From Epiperipatus broadwayi (Eukaryota; Onychophora; Udeonychophora; Euonychophora; Peripatidae), in contig JAQFVV010000014.1 in the NCBI GenBank assembly GCA_028023455.1, forward strand, positions 3,041,336-3,105,335: a stretch of 64,000 bases of DNA. Reading direction: 5' to 3'. This document shows, piece by piece, positions 1-11,600 of the stretch; the first letter of the stretch is position 1; each line of letters opens with the position of its first letter. The position numbers and the translations under genes are program-made. Under the pieces are notes generated by a model that saw only the letters and a list, made by a program, of their open reading frames with translations, was not told the DNA's origin and searched no databases.

Positions 1-1277
1 ACAACGATTGAGATAATCTATTCTTGCTGCACTTTTTACAAAATTATTCATAGGTCATAAATTTTTACACCATATGAATATATTGAGAAGTTAATTAACT
101 CCACACGTTTTTTTAAAAAAGCAAATGATAAGACTTGAAGGAAAAACAGGCAAGTAAACATATATATTGGAGAAAAATTTGATTTAATTACAGTGTTAGA
201 ACTTAAGGTTAGAAAGAAAATCTATTTTTAAAGGGGGAGGGGTAAATGCATTCAAGAGATAATAGTTTTCATTATTTACCATTCTATTATCATATTTTTA
301 CTCTAATATCTCTTTAATCACTAAAATCCATGTATCTACTTTATTTAATAAATAGGTTTGTTTCTATTGATATTGGTATTTGAAACTTTGCTGAAGATCC
401 CAGAATAATAAAACTATGATAATACAGAAAGTCAAATTTAATAGTACTAATATACATGATAAAATAGTAGCCTAAATACATGTGCATTCAGTGAGCTTTA
501 TGAAACTGTGGAAACAGAAGGGAAATTGTATTTATTCATCATATATTCATTCATCAGTTTTTTATATATATGATATAATGAAAAGTTTAGATAGAAATGT
601 AAAATATAAATAAGTAGGATTACCACATCTTTATCAGTTAGAGAAATAATATTAATAACAGTAAAGAAAAAAAATCAAATGAATTTACTTCCTGTTCTTT
701 AGTATTTTTCTTGCTATGACATATTATCCCGAAGACATATTAGTCTAATCTTCTGATCTTTAAGATAACATCTCCAAGTGATTTGTGGACAAAGTTAATC
801 AATAAAATTTGTCCGCAGATCACATATAGGAGTTACCTTGAAGATCGCAAGATTTGACTAACATGTTGAAAGGGAAATCAGTGAAATTACTTCCTTTTGA
901 AAGAGAAATAGAAACTCAAATTTGCATTCTACACCAATAGTAAAAAAATATTGTTTTTTTTTTATAGTCCTGAATATGGTTTATTGGTTTCTGAAAAACT
1001 ACTCAAACAATTTACAATGAAGTAGGTTTAAATTTTCTTGAAATAATGTTAATATGTTTAACTGGCATTGTAGCATAATAAAAATTTTCTTAAGAATATA
1101 AATTAAGTATCATTAACTCTGCTTAGCTAGGACAAAGGATTCCACAAAATTCATCTTTAAACAAGAATATCATACCAAGAAAAAGTAGTTATAACAGTTT
1201 CCTATAGGAAAAAATTTGACTGGTTACTGCAGCTAAAAATTATATTATAAGATGTGAACAAAGAATTTAACCTAGTA
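1..1277. other. unassigned A+T-rich flank
   Basis: No coding region or recognisable element was found. The only structure seen is a 16-base inverted repeat at 778-793 and 808-823 (GTGATTTGTGGACAAA against TTTGTCCGCAGATCAC, two mismatches) separated by about 14 bases. It could form a stem-loop but lacks flanking features that would identify it as a MITE. Confidence 0.6.
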
Positions 1278-1282
1278 TATAT

Positions 1283-1329
1283 TGAGCTGATAATTTCAAT
1301 CAGCTCATATTATGTTCTCTGTGTATATG

Positions 1330-1374
<45 letters not shown>

Positions 1375-2971
1375 ATATGAATATATGTGTGTATATATAT
1401 ATGTTAGGTAGAAAATAAGAAGTAAAAGCTGTGTGTATAGGAAGTTTTTTTTAAGTATTATTTATTAGTTTTTTATTGGGATTTAAAAAAACACAATGGT
1501 AGATTATTTATTTTTAATTGGATTGAGAAATTAAGTCAAAAGTGGTAGATAAAAAAAAAATGTTAAAAGTTTTTGGAAACAATTTCATAATTAATTATTT
1601 TAATTTTCTAATCTGAAGGGAGGGGAAAGAGAAAAGGAATTGTAATTAATTCTATTGTCTTGACTTCTGGTTAGCAAGGTGTTAAAAACAAAAAAATTAA
1701 AGGAATGTAATCACTAGCCAGGAATGTAATCAAAGAAAAGGACTATAAATAGAGAGAAAAACCTATTGTGTGGATTATTATTAGATTTTTTAATAAAAAA
1801 GAAAAACTTTTAAGAAAAAAAATGAAATAAAAATGATCGAAAGCTAAAATGAAATACAATCCGTCCCAAGCCGGGGCACTGACCTATTCTTAGATCTTCA
1901 TCGAACCATGAAACCATCTCAAGGAACATCAAACCACATAGGAGAAAGTGGAGCTAGCCATGGAACAAAATTAGTTGCTGAGACAACTCCCAAGAGGTAC
2001 AAAGAAACACTTATGGACTGCACTGATCGATCAGGGTAACGGAAACTTTATGTTTATTGATGAACTATAGAAATTTTTGAACTTTAAACATTCATTTAGG
2101 ATTGCATTTAACCATTAATGAACTAAGCATTACAACAATAGAAGGGGATTTTATTTTAATATTAATAATGTTAATATCTACATTAATTAATTTGTTTAGT
2201 TAAAATACGTAAATTATTTGTATATTTTAACTTTTCTTTGTGAATGGTTTCGCTAAATTTTGATTAAATTTTCAGGACTATTAGGCAAATGAATCCATGA
2301 GAATGTTATCAGAATAGAATTAAAAATGATTTAGAAAGGAAATGAAAAGTATTAAGAGTTGAGAAAATATTGAAAGAGAGCATAGGGGTCTTGTGTTATA
2401 ACTTACTCCTAATAGTAAGCCCCTTAGTCCTAATACCAGTCAAGTTTTGGATCGGTTTGGACGCTTATTTATGTAAAAGCGCATGTTCCTTCGAGAATCA
2501 AATATATATTGCTCTTTGCTTTTGTTTTTTTTTTTAATTAAAAAAAAGAGAAAAGAAAGAGAAAGATTACGTTAGTTATGTAAAGAGTCAAGAAAAAGCA
2601 GGCAGGTATAGATGGTTTATTAGAGATTTGTTTTGTTAATGGTCCTGAATAAACAAAATAAAGAAAAATGAAACTATAATAAAGTGTACCGTTAAAGGTT
2701 ATGAAAGTGTATTTGTTTTTTGCGTTTGTTTTTTAAACAATAAAACCTCTTATTGTATTAAATCCATCCATGTTAAAATGGGATTGTTGAGAGAATTTTG
2801 GATTAATCAGTCATACGTATATAAATTATCGATTGCAAATATGGGATTTTTCTAATTTTGCGGTTCTATGTTCTTTTCCTAATGGCACCCTCGTATGATA
2901 ACGATTCCAGATTTTTTTTAAATTTTTAATTCTCTTCATATGATCATTCAGGTATAAAAAGTAATGACACA
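1283..2971 (+). repeat. left (5') LTR of the gypsy-type element
   Basis: The block starting TGAGCTGATAATTTC recurs from 6871 onward with the same order of internal words: GTTCTCTGTGTATATGTG, CTAATCTGAAGGGAGGGG, ATGGAACAAAATT, CCTAATACC and GATAACGATTCCAGATTT. It ends GTAATGACACA at 2971, where similarity to the right copy stops. The first 24 bases form a small hairpin (GAGCTGAT...ATCAGCTC). An (AT)n microsatellite at about 1335-1370 is present here and reduced in the right LTR. Confidence 0.9.
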
Positions 2972-3169
2972 GAGTGACCACATGGAAGAAATGTATAAAA
3001 TGGCATACCCAACATGTTGGGGCTTGTGAGAAAAATAAACAACCGGAGATAAAAGTTGTGAGATATGTGAGGTGGGTTTTAGATAAGATCTTAGAGTTGG
3101 TGTTTCTCAGTTGGGGAAGGGTTTTATGCTACAAGAAGTAATTTTGTTTAGATAATAAATAATCAGAGT

Positions 3170-3690
3170 AAAAATGTGAGACATAATAGAAATAAAAATT
3201 TTCGAAGGAAAAGAAGAGGAGACTTTATTTGAACATATAGAGAGCCTAGAAGAATGTTTCAAGATATACAAAGTAGGTGAGAAAGAAAAAATAATAATAG
3301 CAAGTAACCATTTGGTATGTGTAGCACGAGATTGGTGGAGAGCTATATATGAGAGGCTGGACAATTTTAAAAGATACATTAAAGCGTTAATGCGTAGATT
3401 TTGGAGCATAGAAAGGCAAGAAAAAATGTGAAGGGATGTAAAAAGAGAAAAATATACGAAAGAGGAGGGGATGATGTATAGACAATTCTTTTTGAAATTA
3501 ATGGTGAAGTATAATCGAATACCCGATCTCAGAATACCAGATGATGAGTATAATAAAGAGAAACATGCCAAAAAATATACAGGATAGACTAACAACCTGT
3601 ATCCATAAAAGGATTGGAGGAGGTATTGGAAGCACTTTGAATAGAGGAAAGCATAGAGGAACAAGGTGATTGAGAAGAAACTAAACCCAA
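3170..3690 (+). pseudogene. gag remnant of the gypsy-type element
   Basis: Plus-strand conceptual translation gives a charged, helical stretch with a tryptophan pair (ARDWWRAI near 3328-3352) and a following RRFWS segment near 3395, typical of the retrotransposon gag (capsid-like) family. The product would be the structural shell protein. In-frame stops (for example after about 3428 and 3584) and short frame changes break it. It lies between the leader after the left LTR and the protease remnant. A 185-codon open frame on the opposite strand over the same bases is an artefact of the purine-rich gag strand. Confidence 0.75.
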
Positions 3691-3734
3691 AGTGTTAAAT
3701 GTGGTAATAGAAGGAGAAAGAGTACAGACAATGG

Positions 3735-4085
3735 CTGACCAAACGTGCCCTGTGATCACAGTAAAAGTACAAGGGATTCAAATGCAAGCTTTTGTTGGAT
3801 TTAGGTAGCCAAGTCTCTATAATCTCAAATGAAATACTAAACCAAATTAGGAATCAGGAAGGGAAAATACACATATTACCTCTAAAAAAAAACTCAGAAA
3901 TAATGATGGCAAATGGTAAAAGAGTTATGCTCGACCCATGCGAGAATATGGAGAAATACAGGTGGGAAAACCAAGAATACAACATATGCTATTATCGATG
4001 ACAAATTTAATAGAAGATATGATACTGGGATCAGACTTTATGCATCGGACTCGCACCAAAATTAATTACTATAAAAAAATAACAA
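3735..4085 (+). pseudogene. retropepsin-like protease remnant
   Basis: Aspartic protease that would process the Gag-Pol polyprotein. The segment reads LLDLGSQVSIIS at about 3795-3830. The family active site is D-S/T-G, so the middle residue is replaced by Leu here. A stop interrupts the lead-in strand at about 3804 in the neighbouring frame, and a frame change at about 3940-4000 breaks the C-terminal half, where the usual GSDF-type motif is still visible (LGSDFMHR near 4026). It sits directly before the RT, as expected for Ty3/gypsy. Confidence 0.8.
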
Positions 4086-4329
4086 TAATAGAAAATGAAA
4101 GAATTTCATTTAGGGAAGGAAGTAGTCAAAGTAATAAAGTAGCACGTGTGATAATAGAGGATGTTTATGAGGAAATAGAGAACAAAGTAAGCAAGTTAGA
4201 AAAAAATAATAACAATTGGGAAAACCGACTCAGAAAAATATTACAGCAGCACGAACAAGTATTTGCTACAAACCTCGGCATACCTATAAAGGGATATGTA
4301 CACCAGATTTTAGAGAAGGTCATACTCTA

Positions 4330-5060
4330 TTCCAATTAAATATAAAACCGAAGTAGACAGACAAATACAACATATGGAACAATGGGGAATCATAAAAAAA
4401 CAGCAGTCTTCTTATATAAACCCTTTGGCAATTGTAAAAAAAAAAGACAGCTCCATAAGGATGTGTTTAGATGCACGGCAGTTAAATGCTATTACGATAC
4501 CAGACATATTTACCACCTTGTATAACAGATTTACTGTTAGAATTTCATCAGAAGAAATACTCTCGTCTTTCGACTTAACCTTGAATTACTAGCAGATGCC
4601 ACTTCATAGAGAAGATCAAAAGTACACCACATTTAGGTATGAGGAACATACGTATGTGTTTCAATGTGTGCTGTTCAGGCTGGTTCATAGTGGATCCAGT
4701 TTGTTACGCTGTTTAGATCAGGTATTATCCAACAGGGTGAAACAGTTCATCGTATTTTATATAGACGACATTGTAATAGCTTCACAATCCTTTCAAGAGC
4801 ACTTAAAAAATTAATCAGTGTTTTTACAGGGGTGCCAAAAAAACATTACAATCAATTTTAAAAAAAAGCAACATTTACAAAAAGAAATTTTGTTTTTAGG
4901 TCATCTTGTTTGCACACAAGGTGTAAGCATGCATTCTGATAAAATTGAAGCAATAATCAATTTTTCCCAACCTAAGAATAAGAAACAAATCAGACCATTT
5001 CTCGGCATCTGTAACTTTTATTAGAGATTCTACAAGAATTTTTCCAGAGACACGGAAGCG
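4330..5060 (+). pseudogene. Ty3/gypsy reverse transcriptase remnant
   Basis: RNA-dependent DNA polymerase domain. Visible motifs in order: INPLAIVKKKD (fingers), RMCLDARQLNAIT, the first catalytic Asp region SSFDLTLNY at about 4567-4590, the GF/FR region (TTFRYEEHTYVFQCVLF) and the active site FYIDDIVIASQS at about 4756-4790 with both Asp residues intact. It continues into FLGHLVCTQGV near 4900 and a connection segment RPFLGICNFY near 4995. Stops at about 4590, 4812 and 5023 divide the domain into three open pieces. Motif order and spacing match gypsy rather than copia or BEL. Confidence 0.93.
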
Positions 5061-5520
5061 CTTATATTATTATATGGGAGTGGGCTGAAAAACAGTGTGA
5101 AGCGTTCAAAAAAATTAAAGAAAATTTTCTGAGAATGGTTACACTTGCCTATCCTGATTTTAAAAATCCTTTCTGCTACAGACGGACAGCAGTAAAGTCA
5201 GTTTGGGGGCCGTACTATTTCAAGAAAATGAAAGAAAACTGCAAGTTCTATATTTTTTTAAGTAGAACTCTAAATCAATCAGAAAGAAACTATACTCTAC
5301 TGAAAGGGAGATGCTGGCCATAATTTGGGCATTAAACAAACTCACACATTTACTACTAGGATCGGAGATTATCATTATTATGGACCATAAGAGTTTGGAG
5401 TTTATTAAGTGCTATTTAACAAACAATAGGCTTATAAGGTGAGCCCAGATAGTACATTGCTCAGGAAAAGAAAATATAGTACCTGATGTACTGTGTAGAA
5501 ATCCAGTTCCAGACAAGTCA
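5061..5520 (+). pseudogene. RNase H remnant of the gypsy-type pol
   Basis: Directly follows the RT connection. Recognisable are YPDFKNPF near 5150 (usual first Asp strand), SRTLNQSERNYT near 5262-5297 and, in another frame, IIWALNKLTHLLLG followed by MDHKSLEFI near 5320-5405, the conserved stretch carrying a catalytic Asp. The domain would remove RNA from the RNA:DNA hybrid. At least one frameshift, around 5310, and stops make it non-functional. Confidence 0.8.
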
Positions 5521-5590
5521 GAACCTAACACTAGAGGGAGCCCGATTAACCCCACTTGCAATGGATTCTGATAAAATGATGGAAAGTGAT

Positions 5591-5650
5591 ATGAAGAGAA
5601 TAAAGTTTTTTCAAGCCTCTATGAAGAGAATAAAGTTTTTTCAAGCCTCT
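5591..5650 (+). repeat. 30-bp perfect tandem duplication in pol
   Basis: The 30-base unit beginning ATGAAGAGAATAAAG at 5591 is repeated exactly from 5621 to 5650. Because 30 is a multiple of three it repeats ten residues (MKRIKFFQAS) in the linker between RNase H and integrase. Perfect identity in an otherwise decayed element suggests a recent slippage duplication. Confidence 0.95.
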
Positions 5651-5769
5651 GATTCTACATTCAAAAAACTAATACAAGGCTATAATAATATTAAACAGTC
5701 AGGAACTCATGTACGAAGTAAAAATAAATTATATCAGTATAGAATAATGAATGGGAAGTGAGGAATAGA

Positions 5770-6730
5770 TTGCTGGAAAATAGTTATACCTCAAACTTTA
5801 AGGGAATGCTCGATAAGTTATGTACATAGGACCTATGGACATTATGGGTCACTTAAGATAAATAAACTCATACAAAGATGATACTAGTGGACAAATATGT
5901 ACAGGTCTATTGTGGATGCATTACAGAAATGTCATGAATGTCAACAAAATAAACATGTGAATAAGAATTATGCTGGAATGCTAACACCTATTATACCTAA
6001 AAACCCAAATGAGATATTGGCCATCGATTTCTATGGTCCTTTGCCTTCATTTCATCAATACAGATACATTTTAGTGATGTATGGTGTTTTCTCAAAGTTA
6101 GTACAAGCATACCCTTTGTATAAAGCTGACATGAAATCATCGATCACTGTGCTGAGAGACAAACAGTTTGTACAGGTGGGTAAACCTCATGCAGTTTTGA
6201 GCAATTATGGTACTTCTTTTATGGCCAATGAATGGAAAAATTAGCTTCAGCAGGAGAAGATACATCATGTTTTAACCTCCATTAGAAACCCTCAATCTAA
6301 CCTCTGTGACAGGGTTATGAAAGAATTAGGGTGTTTGTTTTATGCCCATTTGAAAGGAAATCATAAACAGTGGTTTAATGTTCTTCCACAAATGATCAAA
6401 ATTATAAATTGTACCTACCATGAGTCTACCAGTCTAGCCCCTGAAAGATTACATTATAGCCAGATCAGACTGTCTCTTCTCAAGTATCCGGTACCTTCGG
6501 AAAAGGGAATAGTTAATGGGGAGAACGATTGAGGTCATGCTATAAACAGTTAAAAAAGAAAGCTGAATAGAGGAAAAAAGGGAATGTCTATCCAGGGCAT
6601 TTTGTGATAGGAGACTGGGTTTATGTCAAAACTCAGCCAGTGAGCAGGATGAGTGAGAAGCAATGTAAGAATTTTTTCCCTTTGTTTGAAGGCCCATTAA
6701 AATTGTTCAAAAATACTGACCTGATGCATT
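5770..6730 (+). pseudogene. retroviral-type integrase remnant
   Basis: Three integrase parts are visible. The zinc-binding N-terminal HHCC region has YVHRTYGHYG near 5820 and CHECQQNK near 5932-5955. The catalytic core starts with AIDFYGPL (first Asp, near 6021). The second catalytic position reads LSNYGTSF near 6197, with Asn in place of the family Asp, and the third region reads NPQSNLCDRVMKELG near 6290-6335, where the usual Glu appears as Asp. A C-terminal segment with GDWVYVK near 6610 follows. Stops occur near 5883, 6241 and 6530. The altered catalytic residues mean it could not integrate DNA. Confidence 0.9.
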
Positions 6731-6865
6731 TGTAGTGTTAGGAAAAAGGGGAAGAAAAGGGACTTATAATGCAAGGTGTTTAAAGCCTTGTAAAAGAGAG
6801 AATTGACAGGGAAGCCTTCACGGAGTAATTAAATTTTTTTTTAATTCTTTTTAATCGGGAAGCGA

Positions 6866-8923
6866 TGCAATGAGCTGATAATTTTGATCTGCTCATGTTA
6901 TGTTCTCTGTGTGTATGTGAATATATGTATGTACACATATATATTAGATAGTAAATAAGAAATAAAAGCTGTGAGTATAGGAATTATTTTTTTTAGTATT
7001 ATTTATTAGTTTTTTTTATAGTAGGTTTTTTTTTTTTTTTGTATTATTTATTAGTTTTTTATTGGGATTTAAAAGAAAAAAACACACAATGTTAGATTAT
7101 TTATTTTTAATTGAATTGAGAAATTAAATCGAAAGTGGTAGATAAAAAAAAAATGTTAAAAGTTTTTGGAAACAATTTTGTAATTAATTATTTTAATTTT
7201 CTAATCTGAAGGGAGGGGAGAGAGAAAAAGAATTCTAATTAATTCTATTGCCATGACTTCTGATTAGCAAGGTGTTAAAAACAAAAAAATTAATGGAATG
7301 CAATCACTGTCCGGGAACGTGATCAAAGAAAAGGACAATGAAGAAAAGGATTATAAATAGAGAGAAAAACCTTTTGTGATGATTATTATTAGCTTTTTTA
7401 ATAATAAAAAAAAAACTATTAAGAAAAAAAAGTGAAATAAAAATGATCGAAGGCTAAAACAAAATAGAATCCGTTCACAGTCGAGGCACTGACCTATTCC
7501 TAGATCTTCATTGAACCGTGAAACCATCTCAAGGAACATCAAACCATATAGGAGAAAGCAGAGCTAGCCATGGAACAAAATTGGTTGCTGAAATGCAACT
7601 CCCAAGAGGTACGAAGAAACGCTTATGGACGTGCACTGATCCATCAGGATAACGGAAACTTTATGTTTATTGATTGAACTATAGACATTATCGAACTTTA
7701 AACATTCATTTAGGATTGCATTTAACCATTAATGAACTATGCGTTACGACAATAGAAGGGGATATTATTTTAATATTAATAATGTTAATATCTACATTAA
7801 TTAATTTGTTTAGTATGTATTAATTTTTTTTTATGAATGGTTTAGTTAAATTTTGAATAAATTTTCAGGGCTGTTGGGAGAGGTTAAGAAAAGCTAATAA
7901 TCCAATAAATGAATCCACAAGAATGTTATCAGAATAGAATTAAAAATGATTTAGAAAGCAAATGAAAAGTATTAAGGGTTGAGAAAATATTGAAAGAGAT
8001 GGTAGGGATCTTGTGTTATAACTTACTCCTAAAAGTAAGCCACTTAGTCCTAATACCGGTCAAGCTTTGGATTGGTTTGGTTGCTTATTTAAGTAAAAGC
8101 ACATGTTCCTTCGAGAACAAAATATATATTGCTCTACACCTTTGTTTTTTTCTTTAATTAAAAAAAAAAGAAAAGAAGAAAGAGAAAGATTATGTTAGTT
8201 ATGTAAAGAGGCAAGAAAAAGCAGGAAGGTTTAGAGGGGTTATTAGAGATTTGTTAATGGTCCTGAATAAACAAAATAAAGAAAAATGAAACTATGATAA
8301 AGTGTATCATTGGTTAAAGGTTATGAAAGTGTATTAGTGTCCATGTTAAAATGGGATTGTTGAGAGAAATTTGGATTAATCTGTCATATGTATATAAATT
8401 ATCGACCGCAAATATGGGATTTTTCTAATTTTGCATTTGATGTGATGTGATGTGATGTATTATGGCTTCTCCTTAAACGAAGTCATGAATATCTCAGCAA
8501 TTATGCCCAGATAAACCTATTAGCCACTTTCTTTTACATTCCCCACTCTAAATGTACCCATAATCTGCTCTATCCCATTTCCACAACATAATTTTTGTCA
8601 ACTCTATAACCTTTATATCTAAATCCCCCTTATCTTTTCCCAAACCCAGCATAAAAACCAATAATTCACTTTCTGTATAATCACTCTTTTCATATTTATT
8701 TTTCCACAACTTCATTATATGTACCCTTTCTGTTTTCAAGCATTTACATTCAATTAACAAATGCCTAATATTTTCAATTCCTTCCTTACATAATTTACAA
8801 AATAAATCACCCATATTTTTCTAGGTTCTTTTCCTAGTGGTGCCCTCTATGATAACGATTCCAGATTTTTTTAATTTTTACTTCTTAGCATACGATCATT
8901 CAGGTATAAAAAGTAGTGGCACA
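6866..8923 (+). repeat. right (3') LTR of the gypsy-type element, interrupted
   Basis: Collinear with the left LTR, from TGAGCTGATAATTTTG at 6871 (a TGCAATGAG start at 6866 is possible) to AAGTAGTGGCACA at 8923. The short purine run GGGAAGCGA just upstream (about 6858-6865) is a candidate polypurine tract. The copy is longer than the left LTR because it contains a LINE 3' end at about 8437-8824 and a longer homopurine section near 7330. The LTRs differ by scattered substitutions and small indels, so the insertion is old. Confidence 0.9.
8437..8824 (-). mobile_element. 5'-truncated LINE 3' end inserted in the right LTR
   Basis: The minus strand encodes 88 residues (8814 down to 8548) starting with CKLCKEGIENIRHLLIEC, a C-x2-C-x7-H-x4-C knuckle typical of the C-terminal zf-RVT region of jockey/I-type LINE ORF2. 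Downstream on the minus strand comes a short 3' UTR ending in a (CATCA)n-like tail, seen as TGATGTGATGTGATG at about 8437 on the plus strand. The left LTR lacks the segment. ATTTTTCTA at 8419-8427 and 8815-8823 is an imperfect target-site duplication. A related copy lies at 15,028-15,420. Confidence 0.85.
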
Positions 8924-10580
8924 ATATGGTAATTTAAAAAATCCTTAATGTACATTATATGTTTGTGTAAAAAAAAAGTGTATTATAAAAGCATGCACTT
9001 AAAATATGTATGTATGTATGATAATGCAACTTAAATCTATGTAAAAAAAAAAACTTAGCTTAAATTTGTTTTTTCCAATGATCCCTTCATCAATCATAAT
9101 TATCCAGCCTTCTGAGTGATCAATTGCTCATTCTAAAATCCATTGTTGTTTTCTAAATCCTTTGATGATCTTGAATTTTTTGGAGGAGTGCACTAGATGC
9201 TTGGTGATTGAGGATCTGTGGAGAAAAATTTTAGAATGAATGTTTGATGTACTATTTGGATTTCCTTGTCATAAGTGATGCCATGATTTCATGATTTTGG
9301 AAAGTTCAGATTGACCTTACAATGATTTGAGCACTTCTTCTATTTTGTCTTTGTTTTTAAAAATAGTCATGGCGATAAATGTGAATAAACCTATACAAGA
9401 ACAAATATCATGATCTCCTTTTTTTTTCTCATCGATGTACGATATCCATTTTAGTTTCCAAACTCAGTGATTTTCTTAATTTTTTGTAGTTATATTAGTT
9501 GTTGCCATGATTTTAAATGAAAATGTCTGTAACTATAAACTTTTAAACAGAATTATTACAAGAAAGAAAAGTGTCTTTTAACTGTCCAAAAGTACAGCAA
9601 AATGGATGAGAAAGTGAAAGTGAACTAGCAGTTAACAATTTTTTGTGTTCTTTCATGCAACTGTTTCTCATTGCACTGAAAAAAAATCCATAGTGAATTT
9701 ATTTATGTTTAATTTGTACTAATAGATTATATTACTTAGATTAAATTATTTAGAATTTAAAAAGTTAAATAATTTATTTAATTGATCATAAAGATTGTTA
9801 TTTATCATAGTGTAAGAGTAGCAAAATTAGCAGCATACTATACTTTATCAAAACCTAATTGCAGTTAATGTCAAAAAAAAAAAAATCCTGATGTTAATAA
9901 AAAAAGAAAAAACGATCTAATGTATTCTGTGTTTGCATATTGTAATCAACATTTAAGGCTTTTTTTTTTTTAGCATATGTACCATGCAGATCTAAATAAG
10001 CAGCACTCTTATATACAGATATGCTAGCTGTAGCTTTTTTTTTTTTCTTTGCCATGAGATGTCACATTTTATTAAGCATAGTAGCAATAATTTTTTTTGG
10101 TCTTGGAGATGACTTAACCATTTTTCGATTAGTACAATACTTGGGAAGGCAATATATGAACTATTTCAATAAATATTAAAGATATGAATCTTTTTCAGTT
10201 TATCGGTATTGCATTTTCATCATACAAAATTTATTATTAACTGCACAATGTGTGCACTTTTGCTCACTTTTTTAAATCAAAAATATATTAACAGTTTGAT
10301 TTAATTTAATATTTTAGCTAATATTTATACTGTACACGATTTAAATTAATAGTATATGCTCAAAATATCTTTTTAGTTTTATAATGAATGAATTTTTCAT
10401 TGTTTTTTTCATTGCTAATATTTTTTAAACAATTGTGATTATGTCCGCTATTAATTGCAAGATGTTTTAAATCGAGCAAATAGATTAAGTATTATTTTTA
10501 ATTTTGATTTAGTAATTTTTGATCATACAAAATTCATTATTAAGAAATCTTTTTTTTTTTTTTTTCAAAATAACATTTAC
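8924..10580. other. unassigned A+T-rich sequence
   Basis: No gene or recognisable element. It contains short GTAT repeats near 9005-9020 and several T or A runs of 10-13 bases (for example near 9959 and 10037). Confidence 0.6.
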
Positions 10581-11600
10581 AATAATATAGGGTATATGAG
10601 CACAGACTTTCAGATGACCCATCACTCTCCACTCTATCTAATAACACTGATACACATATATGCTGAAAAGATAAATAATCATCAATATACGTATTTCATG
10701 CTAAACCAGCAATCATCAGTTGGTCCAGATTATCATCTCCAACACATATATACTATAAGTGCTCAGATATATATTAAGATACACAATCTTCATACTTTAA
10801 TGGACAGGCTCCAATCTACTACACACTCCAACTCTTCAACCATCCATCCAATTGAAAATCTGATGATGGAATGCTCGAAGGCCACCCTGAGGCTGAGATT
10901 CTTGTCACACCCATGTTGACCTAAGGTCAATCTGAACCCCATATGTACAGGACATAATCCATTTAATACATATGCAAGGATGGGCAGATATCTCTACAAT
11001 GTAATAACTGAAACACAGGATTATTATATACTTGAGTCTATATATGTAATATAGGGTATATGAGCACAGTCTTTCAGATGACCCATCACTCTCCACTCTA
11101 TCTAATAACACTCTATCTAATAACATTGTAGAGATGTCTGCCCATCCTTGCATATGTATTAAATGGATTATGTCCTGTACATATGGGGTTCAGATTGACC
11201 TTAGGTCAACATGGGTGTGACAATAATCTCGGCCTCAGGGTGGCCTTTGAGCATTCCATCATCAGATTTTCAATTGGATGGATGGTTGAAGAGTTGGAGT
11301 GTGTAGTAGATTGGAGCCTGTCCATTAAAGTATGTAGATTGTATATCTTAATATATATCTGAGCACTTATAGTATATATGTGTTGGAGCTGATAATCTGG
11401 ACCAACTGATGATTGCTGTTTTAGCATGAAATACGTATAATTGGTGATTATTTATCTTTTCAGCATATATGTGCTTGAGTGTATCAGTGTTATTAGATAG
11501 AATGGAGAGTGATGGGTCATCTGAAAGTCTGTGCTCGTATACCCTATATTACATATATAGACACAGGTATATAATAAGCCTGTGTTTCAGTAATTACAAT
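10581..11600. repeat. long near-perfect palindrome built from an unknown repeat unit
   Basis: About 420 bases from 10,581 (AATATAGGGTATATGAGCAC) to about 11,001 are matched by the reverse complement of about 11,127-11,555 with only scattered differences. The 125-base spacer (about 11,002-11,126) is a third, partial plus-strand copy of the start of the unit: ACTGAAACACAGG through TCTAATAACAC, which also appears reversed at 11,560-11,600. The unit therefore occurs as plus, plus-partial, minus. Long ORFs on both strands here (10,455-10,919 plus; 11,206-11,427 minus) are the same sequence read from both arms and encode nothing recognisable. It could be a fold-back transposon, an inverted duplication or an assembly chimera. 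Confidence 0.85.

Larger units (their letters stand above)
1283..8923 (+). mobile_element. decayed full-length Ty3/gypsy-type LTR retrotransposon
   Basis: Two related LTRs bracket a region with gag, protease, RT, RNase H and integrase remnants in that order, the Ty3/gypsy (Metaviridae) arrangement. All coding parts are on the plus strand and broken by stops and frameshifts. The sequence before the left LTR ends in ATAT (1279-1282) and the one after the right LTR starts with ATAT (8924-8927), which fits a 4-bp target-site duplication, though the site is low in complexity. A LINE fragment sits inside the right LTR. No env-like ORF is seen between integrase and the right LTR. The element is inactive: the protease motif and two of three integrase catalytic residues are altered, and stops interrupt every domain. 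Confidence 0.93.

Noticed and set aside
3107-3664. 185-codon minus-strand ORF
   Set aside because: It lies antisense to the gag remnant, whose purine-rich strand has few stops in complement; the translation is low-complexity Leu/Ser/Tyr.
10455-11427. Two ORFs of 154 (plus) and 73 (minus) codons with matching protein sequence
   Set aside because: They are the same DNA read from the two arms of the palindrome, not a duplicated gene.
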